Notes under the pieces: model-generated
What the model was told of the DNA's origin: nothing
Database searches by the model: none
Seen by the model: only the letters and a program-made list of their open reading frames with translations
Source of the DNA: Anaerolineae bacterium
Lineage (GTDB): Bacteria; Chloroflexota; Anaerolineae; JAAYZQ01
Length of the DNA: 11,818 nucleotides
Reading direction: 5' to 3'
Assembly (NCBI GenBank): GCA_016926595.1
Contig: JAFGOG010000550.1
Span: 1-11,818, forward strand
Part shown: positions 1-8,463 of the stretch, piece after piece
How the letters are laid out: every line of letters starts with the position of its first letter
Numbering within the stretch: the first letter of the stretch is position 1
Made by a program: the position numbers and the translations under genes

Positions 1-99
1 CGACTATATCATGCCCGAAAGTGGGGTCCCTGACAAATCCTTGCTCTATTCTGTTGTTAATGTGTTACCCTATTTCCGAACCATCCCCCAATAGCCTCA

Positions 100-128
100 T
101 TGACCTGGCCGGTTTCTAGTAGGATCAT
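100..128 (+). promoter_or_regulatory. Possible sigma70-type promoter of the large regulator gene
   Basis: TTGACC (100-105, five of six consensus bases) is followed after 17 bases by GATCAT (123-128, four of six), about 40 bases before the ATG at 168. A small palindrome, AGGAT-C-ATCCT (121-131), overlaps the -10 position and could be an operator. Bases 1-99 hold no open frame or structure that I can support, and they are less GC-rich than the gene that follows. The match is weak and chance is a real possibility. Confidence 0.27.
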
Positions 129-167
129 CCTGTTGAATCGAGCATACATCGTCGTCGGAGGCCAACG

Positions 168-3944
<3,777 letters not shown>

Positions 3945-3974
3945 ACGTATCCTCACCCTATTGTTATCGCGACC

Positions 3975-3980
3975 AGGAGG
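3975..3980 (+). promoter_or_regulatory. Ribosome binding site that sets the MFS start
   Basis: AGGAGG lies five bases before the ATG at 3986. A GTG at 3941 overlaps the preceding stop codon (GTGA) and would add 15 residues, but it has only a weak GAGA upstream, so the ATG is preferred. Confidence 0.75.
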
Positions 3981-3985
3981 TGCCG

Positions 3986-5203
3986 ATGGTCGAACGTCAA
4001 ACCACCGTTTCACCCGGCGCGGTGCTGTTACCCTTGATCGTGGGCACGGCGCTCTCACAGTTTGGCAACGCGACGCTGTATGTCGTCTTGCCGACCCACA
4101 CTGCCCAGGCGGGCATTGCCCTGGGCGCGGTCGGCATTCTCTTTAGTGCCAACCGGGCGATCCGCTTGCTGCTGAACGGCCCGGTCGGGCTGGCCTATGA
4201 TCGCTGGCCCCGGCGATGGCTGTTCGTGCCCGCGCTCTTTGTCGGGGCTCTGTCTACGTCCGTGGTTGCCGCTGCGCGTGGCTTCTGGCCCCTGTTGGTC
4301 GCCCGGCTGCTGTGGGGGCTGGCCTGGTCGTCCATCTGGGTCGGCGGGACGGCGATCGTCCTGGAAACAACCACCGAAGGCGATCGCGGGCGCTGGACGG
4401 GCCTGTACCAGATCGGCTTCTTTATGGGGCTGGCATTGGGCACGTTCGCCGGCGGCCTGCTTACCGACTGGCTGGGCTACCGGGTCACGATGTGGATCGC
4501 CTCGGCAGCGGGCGCGGTGGGCGGGCTCGCCGCATGGTTTGGGCTGTCGAGAACCCGGGTTCTCCGGCGCCGCGCCGCACCCTCGCTCACCCGGGTCCCG
4601 GCGCTCAAATGGCACGCGGAACGCAGGCTGTGGGCCGTCCTGCTGCTGCACGCGATCAACGAGTGGGCGACCAATGGCGTTCTGGCCGGGACGATCGCCC
4701 TGCTGGTCCAAAAGCTGTTGCCGGCTACCCACCTGGCGCTGGGCGTGGCCACGGCGACCGGCGTGCTCGGGGCGATGCGCTTGCTGCTCGGCATGGTCAC
4801 CGCTCCACTGGCGGGGACGCTGTCGGATAGGGTGGGCAGACGGTGGCCCATCGTGCTGGGCGGCTTGGCCATCGGCGCCGCCAGTATGGTCGCGGTGAGC
4901 AGCCCCGTGCCGGCCCTGGCGTTTGCCGGCATCATCCTGGGCGCGCTGTCCGGCGCCAGCGTGCGCGCCCTGCTCACGGCGCTGACCGGCGACCTGGTCG
5001 ATCCGGCGCAGCGGGGGGCGGCCATCGGCGCGTTCAACGTGAGCGGCGATTTGGGGACGGCAGCCGGCCCGGTCCTCGCCTATGCTTTGTTGGAGCGGGT
5101 TGGGCTGTCGTGGCTCTATCTGATCTGCGCCGGGCTGTACGTGGCAGGCTGGATAGGGACTGTGCCCTTTTGCCGCCAGGAGCGTCCCCTCGGCGATGCG
5201 TGA
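3986..5203 (+). CDS. Major facilitator superfamily transporter
   Basis: This is an inner-membrane transporter of 405 residues, the usual length for 12-helix MFS proteins. The signature loop after helix 2 is visible at residues 65-77 (GPVGLAYDRWPRR) and is repeated in the second half at 275-286 (LAGTLSDRVGRR), as expected from the internal duplication of the family. Between them are long hydrophobic segments and a basic central loop near residues 189-214. The N-terminus starts with a short polar stretch and enters the first helix at about residue 11, with no cleavable signal. The gene follows the large regulator on the same strand after 41 bases, so co-transcription is likely and export or uptake of a small molecule under that regulator is a fair guess. 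Drug-efflux and sugar-efflux subfamilies both look like this, and the substrate cannot be read from the sequence. No clear terminator follows. Confidence 0.88.
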   Translation: MVERQTTVSPGAVLLPLIVGTALSQFGNATLYVVLPTHTAQAGIALGAVGILFSANRAIRLLLNGPVGLAYDRWPRRWLFVPALFVGALSTSVVAAARGFWPLLVARLLWGLAWSSIWVGGTAIVLETTTEGDRGRWTGLYQIGFFMGLALGTFAGGLLTDWLGYRVTMWIASAAGAVGGLAAWFGLSRTRVLRRRAAPSLTRVPALKWHAERRLWAVLLLHAINEWATNGVLAGTIALLVQKLLPATHLALGVATATGVLGAMRLLLGMVTAPLAGTLSDRVGRRWPIVLGGLAIGAASMVAVSSPVPALAFAGIILGALSGASVRALLTALTGDLVDPAQRGAAIGAFNVSGDLGTAAGPVLAYALLERVGLSWLYLICAGLYVAGWIGTVPFCRQERPLGDA

Positions 5204-5227
5204 TATGGGCGGACATGGCGTTTTGTC

Positions 5228-5256
5228 TTGCGCTCAGCTTAAAGCCATAGTAAAAT
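5228..5256 (+). promoter_or_regulatory. Possible promoter of the toxin-antitoxin pair
   Basis: TAAAAT (5251-5256) is a good -10 hexamer. TTGCGC (5228-5233) lies 17 bases upstream as a poor -35 (three of six). The hexamers sit about 48 bases before the antitoxin start. The adjoining TAGTA repeats (5248-5260) and GTATAC (5258-5263) could be an autoregulatory operator, as is usual for VapB-type antitoxins, but this is inferred from position only. Confidence 0.35.
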
Positions 5257-5303
5257 AGTATACAGCGAACAGCCATTCAGCATTCCAGATGAGGAGATGC
5301 GCT

Positions 5304-5522
5304 GTGGAAACGGCAGCGAAATCACTTGAAGAGTTGGTGCGAGAATTACCGCCCGATATGCGTATCGAGGTCCAAGAGTTTGTAGAGTCTCTTCTTGAAA
5401 AGCGGGGCCATGTGCCAAAAGCAGAACTCAAGCTTGACTGGCGAGGCGCCCTGCGCGAATTGCGGGACCAGTACACGGCTGTCGAACTCGAACATCAAGC
5501 GCTTGAATGGTGGAGAGATTAG
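5304..5522 (+). CDS. VapB-like antitoxin, DUF2281 type
   Basis: This small acidic protein of 72 residues resembles the DUF2281 family found beside PIN-domain toxins. The typical opening is present (SLEELVRELPPDMRIEVQEF, a short amphipathic helix with LPP), as is the characteristic C-terminal half with LDWRGALRELRDQYTAVELE and a terminal EWWRD. In related pairs the N-terminal part dimerises or binds DNA and the C-terminal part covers the toxin active site. The start is the GTG at 5304, chosen because AGGAG (5292-5296) lies seven bases upstream; an in-frame ATG at 5289 overlaps that site and is less likely. The gene overlaps the toxin start by one base (TAGTG), the usual tight coupling. Its base composition is lower in GC than both flanks, which suggests separate acquisition. 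The antitoxin looks intact although its toxin partner is not. Confidence 0.8.
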   Translation: METAAKSLEELVRELPPDMRIEVQEFVESLLEKRGHVPKAELKLDWRGALRELRDQYTAVELEHQALEWWRD

Positions 5523-5767
5523 TGTATCTCCTGGACACCAATATTATCCTCGAACTGCTTCTCGATCAAGAACAAGCTGGACAGGTAGAGCGGTTTTTGC
5601 GCAATATGCCGCCTGAGCAACTCTACCTATCCGAATTTGCCCTCTATTCTTTGGGCATCATTCTCTTTCGATACGGGCAACACGACGTGTTCGTGCGAAT
5701 GATAGAAGACCTGTTCCGCTCTTACGTCGTACCATCGCAATATTCGCATCGATATCCTTACATCCCA
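5522..5767 (+). pseudogene. Truncated PIN-domain (VapC-like) toxin
   Basis: The GTG at 5522 begins MYLLDTNIILELLLDQEQAG, the standard opening of a PIN ribonuclease with its first metal-binding Asp in LLDTN. GGAG (5512-5515) lies six bases upstream; an ATG at 5507 is an alternative start. The next 50 or so residues (FLRNMPPEQLYLSEFALYSL, then GIILFRYGQHDVF) also fit this toxin group. After about residue 70 (near base 5735) the similarity stops, and the frame runs without a stop into the antisense of the neighbouring reductase, to 6400. PIN toxins of this group are about 130-145 residues, and the distal half, with the later conserved acidic residues, is missing. Three of the usual four metal-binding acids cannot be assigned, so the nuclease is probably dead. 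A fused readthrough protein is possible but unlikely to be functional. The end given is the last base before the reductase gene. Confidence 0.72.
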
Positions 5768-6700
5768 TCACCCTCCCGACACGGAATCGACGTGCCGGAA
5801 AATGTGCGCCACGCGGCGACGGTCGACATGCGGCAGCGGCGGGCGGGCAAAGGAGGCCAGGTTGGCCTGCAGGTGGGCGGGGTTGCCGGTCCCGGAGAGG
5901 ATCACGTGCACGCCCGGCTCATCACGGCAAAAGCGGTAGGCCGCATCGGGCACGCTGACCGCGCCACCGTCGTGGACGAGAAAGCCCAACGGGTCGTCGC
6001 GATCGATCTCGGCCGGATCGAGCTGCCCGGCCTGGATCAACTCGGCGATCACCTCGCCCAGCCGCTCCGGCCGGCTCAACGCGCGGCGCACGGCAAACAT
6101 GATCAGCACCCCGATCCCGTTGGCGATCGTCACCGGGAAGACGCGCTGGCGGGCCGACTGATTGAGCAGGTTAAAACCCACCATCACCACATCCCACACG
6201 TCGTCGCGCAGGGCGCGCTGCAGCATGGCGTGCTGCGGATCGGAGCCGAACTGCTCGGTGATGCCGATAAAGCGCAGTTTACCCTGCTCGCGCAGCTTTT
6301 GCATCGTGGGCACGATCTCGGAGGCAAGGTAGTCGTATTCCTGCGGCGCTACCCCGTGGAGGTGATAGATGTCGACCACGTCGGTGCCCAGGCGCTTTAG
6401 GCTTGTCTCCAGGCTGTCGACGACGTCTTGCGGGGTGAGGCGCGGCCGGACGCGCTTTTTGGTCGACAGGACCAGGCTGTCACGATCTCGCCCGGCGATC
6501 GCCCGGCCGACGATCTCTTCGGTATCATAGGCCTCGGCAGTATCGATAAAATTGATCCCCGCGTCCAGCGCATGGCGCACCACGGCGACGGACTCGGCCG
6601 CGCTCTTGCCTGTGCTTTGCCCAACGCGGCTGGGGCCGCCGCAGCCCAGGCCCATCACCGTCACTTGCAGGCCGGTTCTTCCTAATGTGATCTTGTCCAA
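5768..6700 (-). CDS. Aldo/keto reductase
   Basis: This is a predicted cytosolic NAD(P)-dependent oxidoreductase of 310 residues with a TIM-barrel fold. The opening KITLGRTGLQVTVMGLGCGG is typical. The family catalytic tetrad is visible as D53 and Y58 (FIDTAEAYDT), K81 in LSTKK, and H115 in DIYHLHG. The C-terminus (GTGNPAHLQANLASFARPPL, ending DSVSGG) is the normal end of this group, so the gene is complete. The start is a TTG at 6700 with a perfect AGGAGG six bases upstream. The same frame is open to 6925, but that extension crosses the 9-base repeats and the end of the dehydrogenase gene and shows no reductase similarity. The gene follows the dehydrogenase by 56 bases and is probably co-transcribed with it. 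Sugar aldehydes or sugar lactols are likely substrates by analogy with galactose-dehydrogenase-like members, but the substrate is not established. Confidence 0.88.
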   Translation of the reverse strand: MDKITLGRTGLQVTVMGLGCGGPSRVGQSTGKSAAESVAVVRHALDAGINFIDTAEAYDTEEIVGRAIAGRDRDSLVLSTKKRVRPRLTPQDVVDSLETSLKRLGTDVVDIYHLHGVAPQEYDYLASEIVPTMQKLREQGKLRFIGITEQFGSDPQHAMLQRALRDDVWDVVMVGFNLLNQSARQRVFPVTIANGIGVLIMFAVRRALSRPERLGEVIAELIQAGQLDPAEIDRDDPLGFLVHDGGAVSVPDAAYRFCRDEPGVHVILSGTGNPAHLQANLASFARPPLPHVDRRRVAHIFRHVDSVSGG

Positions 6701-6706
6701 GTCTAT

Positions 6707-6712
6707 CCTCCT
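6707..6712 (-). promoter_or_regulatory. Ribosome binding site that sets the reductase TTG start
   Basis: On the minus strand AGGAGG lies six bases before TTG-GAC-AAG. No ATG or GTG lies between it and the first conserved residues, so TTG is the best start. The site directly abuts the 9-base repeat array. Confidence 0.75.
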
Positions 6713-6715
6713 ATG

Positions 6716-6751
6716 ATACAGGATGAACAGGATTTCCAGGATTGACAGGAT
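6716..6751. repeat. Four-unit 9-base direct repeat, ATCCTGNNN type
   Basis: On the plus strand the units are ATACAGGAT, GAACAGGAT, TTCCAGGAT and TGACAGGAT, so each ends CAGGAT with three variable bases before it. On the minus strand this reads ATCCTGTCA, ATCCTGGAA, ATCCTGTTC, ATCCTGTAT. The array fills most of the 56-base gap between the dehydrogenase stop and the reductase start. I recall similar ATCCTG arrays dispersed between genes in several bacterial phyla, so it may be a dispersed intergenic repeat. Its function is unknown. Confidence 0.75.
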
Positions 6752-6756
6752 GATCG

Positions 6757-7725
6757 TCACATCTCGAGCACGATCTTGAGTGTGTCCTTGTGTTCCTCCG
6801 GGAAGGCGTATATCTCGAACGCGCTTGCCGCCTCGGCCCATGGCATGTGCGGGGTGACGATGTCCGCCAAAACAGATCCGTCGCTGGCGACCATATCCAT
6901 TGCCGTTTGGGCCAGCGCCATCCACCCGCTGCCGCGCGCCAGGACGATCTCGGTTTCATTGTTGGTGGTATCGAACCAGGGAAAGGGCATAGCATCGTAG
7001 TCGGGCACGCCAAACAGGCACAGCCGTCCCCGCCGCCGCGGCAGGTAGGCGGCAGTGTGGTACGTCTCGGCCGCGCCAACCGCTTCCACGCACACGTCGA
7101 GCATCGCCCCACTGGTGAGCGCGCGGACAGCTTCGATGATCTCATCCCGCGAGGCGTCGATTGTGTCGGTTGCGCCCAGCCGCCGTGCCCACTCCAGCCG
7201 CCAGGGCACGCGGTCGATCGCGATCACCTGCCTGGCGCCCAGACGTCTCAACAGGTAGGTGAACATCAAGCCGATCGGCCCCTGGCCGACGACGGCGCAG
7301 CGTTGGCCGATCACCGAGCCGATGCGGTCCATCGCGTGCAGCACGGTAGCCAACGGCTGGGCGAGTACAAACCGGCCCGCGTCGTCGACGCCCTCCGGCA
7401 GGCTGGTCAAGACCTCGGGGCGGCAGGCCATAAATTCGACAAACCCGTTATAATCCCGCGATTGGCCCAGCACGCGCCTGCCTATCGGCCATTCGCTATG
7501 GCGAGATTCGATGACCAGGCCCACGTTTTCGTGTCCCAGCCAGCCAGCCGGGCGGGGCCACGGCCCGGCAGCCCAGCGCCCCTCGCCGAGGTAGGGCCCC
7601 CTGTTGCTGCCACAGATGCCCAGGTGCGTGCACTGCACCAGCACCTGGCCATCGTCGAGGGTGGGTATGGGTGCATCGTCGATCAACGATACCTGGCGCG
7701 GCGCTGGAAAGAGAATGGCTTTCAT
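6757..7725 (-). CDS. Zinc-type medium-chain alcohol/sugar dehydrogenase
   Basis: This is a 322-residue cytosolic dehydrogenase of the MDR superfamily. The N-terminal GroES-like domain has the catalytic-zinc residues C38 (GICGSN) and H65-E66 (GHEN). The Rossmann domain has GQGPIG at 147-152, with D171 at the end of the second strand, which favours NAD over NADP. Two things are unusual. The third zinc-site acid, normally Glu in an E-P-L-A motif, is Gln at 123 (AQPLA). The lobe with four cysteines that binds structural zinc is absent, so the protein is shorter than classical sorbitol or threonine dehydrogenases. The start is the ATG at 7725 (MKAILFP), with AGGAGA ten bases upstream. The open frame continues to 8016, but that part is antisense of the flavodoxin gene plus the 18-base repeats. 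The substrate is probably a polyol or sugar and is not established. Confidence 0.86.
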   Translation of the reverse strand: MKAILFPAPRQVSLIDDAPIPTLDDGQVLVQCTHLGICGSNRGPYLGEGRWAAGPWPRPAGWLGHENVGLVIESRHSEWPIGRRVLGQSRDYNGFVEFMACRPEVLTSLPEGVDDAGRFVLAQPLATVLHAMDRIGSVIGQRCAVVGQGPIGLMFTYLLRRLGARQVIAIDRVPWRLEWARRLGATDTIDASRDEIIEAVRALTSGAMLDVCVEAVGAAETYHTAAYLPRRRGRLCLFGVPDYDAMPFPWFDTTNNETEIVLARGSGWMALAQTAMDMVASDGSVLADIVTPHMPWAEAASAFEIYAFPEEHKDTLKIVLEM

Positions 7726-7756
7726 CGGTGTGTTGTCTCCTGTGCCTGAATGATCG

Positions 7757-7792
7757 ATGTATGCGCGTGATCGCATGTATGCGCGTGATCGC
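7757..7792. repeat. Two perfect 18-base tandem units
   Basis: ATGTATGCGCGTGATCGC occurs twice without a mismatch, at 7757-7774 and 7775-7792. A further TGATCG precedes them at 7751, so this hexamer appears three times with 17-18 base spacing. The array lies between the flavodoxin terminator and the dehydrogenase start, where the dehydrogenase promoter or operator would be expected. A regulator-binding site with iterons is one reading; slippage duplication is another. Confidence 0.8.
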
Positions 7793-7801
7793 TTGGAGAA
7801 G

Positions 7802-7830
7802 AAAAACCCCGCCACGCCGGCAGGGTTTTC
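7802..7830 (-). terminator. Rho-independent terminator after the flavodoxin gene
   Basis: On the minus strand an 11-pair stem (AAAACCCTGCC with GGCGGGGTTTT, including one G-T wobble) closes a five-base loop and ends in a run of five T followed by CTTCT. It begins about 38 bases after the flavodoxin stop. On the plus strand the wobble becomes a C-A mismatch, so the minus orientation is favoured. It would separate the flavodoxin transcript from the dehydrogenase-reductase pair. Confidence 0.75.
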
Positions 7831-7867
7831 CCGTGGCTCGATGGTACCGGGCCCGATAGGTTGGCTG

Positions 7868-8383
7868 CTATTCACCCACCAGCGCCGAGCGGATGGAGGC
7901 AGCCCAACTGCGGATCGCCTCAAAATCGCGATAGTCGCCTCCCGGCTCTTTGATGAACCGCTTGAGGATGAATTTGAGCAGCCAGGACAGCTTGTTGTAA
8001 TCCACCTGACCGGCAAACAGCCCTTTGCCCACTAACTTGACTCCCGGCGCGCTGGCTGCCAGCGCGTCCAGATAGGCCGTGGCCTGGGCGCAGTTTTCTG
8101 CCGTGTTCTCTTTCATCGTCAGGCAGACGATAAAACCTGCGACCGGCAGGCTGCTCAACGTCGCCTGGTATTTCTCCAGGAACGTGGCCGCTTCGGCATA
8201 GGTCTTCCCGGCGCGCACGCCGCTGCCAAATACGACGGCGTCGTAGCCGCTCAGGCCGGTCACCTCTTTGGCCCGGCGCACGTCCACCGTGTCGCCGGCC
8301 TCTCTCAATGCGTTTCCTATCGCCTCGGCGATCTCACCGGTGGAACCGGCTGCCGTAGCATAGGCGACCAAGATCTTGCCCAT
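7868..8383 (-). CDS. Flavodoxin-domain protein, HemG-like
   Basis: This is a 171-residue soluble flavoprotein. The FMN phosphate loop is visible at residues 8-16 (YATAAGSTG), after a first beta strand KILVAYA. The second flavin-contact region is VVFGSGVRAGK at 50-60. The C-terminal block (GLFAGQVDYNKLSWLLKF, then FIKEPGGDYRDFEAIRSWA) resembles the end of menaquinone-dependent protoporphyrinogen oxidase, HemG, but is generic for the flavodoxin_5 group, so the symbol is withheld. The role is probably electron transfer or quinone-linked oxidation; no heme gene is nearby to support HemG. The ATG at 8383 has AGGAGG seven bases upstream. A strong promoter (8423-8451) and a terminator (7802-7830) bracket it, which makes it a likely single-gene transcript rather than part of the glycosidase operon, although readthrough from the gene 80 bases upstream is possible. 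Confidence 0.85.
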   Translation of the reverse strand: MGKILVAYATAAGSTGEIAEAIGNALREAGDTVDVRRAKEVTGLSGYDAVVFGSGVRAGKTYAEAATFLEKYQATLSSLPVAGFIVCLTMKENTAENCAQATAYLDALAASAPGVKLVGKGLFAGQVDYNKLSWLLKFILKRFIKEPGGDYRDFEAIRSWAASIRSALVGE

Positions 8384-8422
8384 GGTTTTTCCTCCTTGGT
8401 TTGATGGCGAATAATAGGCGCT

Positions 8423-8451
8423 ATTTTAGCATACAGTGACCGGTTTGCCAA
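8423..8451 (-). promoter_or_regulatory. Extended -10 sigma70 promoter for the flavodoxin gene
   Basis: On the minus strand TTGGCA (8446-8451) is followed after exactly 17 bases by TAAAAT (8423-8428). TG-C stands directly in front of the -10, forming an extended -10 element. The expected transcript start is near 8416, giving an untranslated leader of about 33 bases before the ATG at 8383. The promoter lies in the 80-base gap after the GH2 stop and is the best promoter match in the window. Confidence 0.65.
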
Positions 8452-8463
8452 GACGATCGCCCG

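Noticed and set aside
138..155. TCGAGCA and TCGTCGT at 11-base period upstream of the regulator, like SARP heptamer sites
   Set aside because: The two heptamers share too few bases, and TCG triplets are common in this DNA. There is no third copy.
5204..5770. Terminators after the MFS gene and between the convergent halves
   Set aside because: I found no stem followed by a T run on either strand in these places.
6701..6925. N-terminal extension of the aldo/keto reductase to give 385 residues
   Set aside because: It overlaps the end of the dehydrogenase gene and the 9-base repeats, and a perfect ribosome site precedes the TTG at 6700.
6790..7749. 319-residue plus-strand open frame opposite the dehydrogenase
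   Set aside because: It has no family signature, while the minus strand encodes a clear MDR protein with zinc ligands and a GxGxxG motif.
6716..7792. Short repeats as a possible CRISPR array
   Set aside because: The 9-base and 18-base units are directly tandem without spacers, and no cas gene is present.
7726..8016. N-terminal extension of the dehydrogenase to give 419 residues
   Set aside because: The extra segment is antisense of the flavodoxin C-terminus plus the terminator and the 18-base repeats. The family N-terminus begins at MKAILFP.
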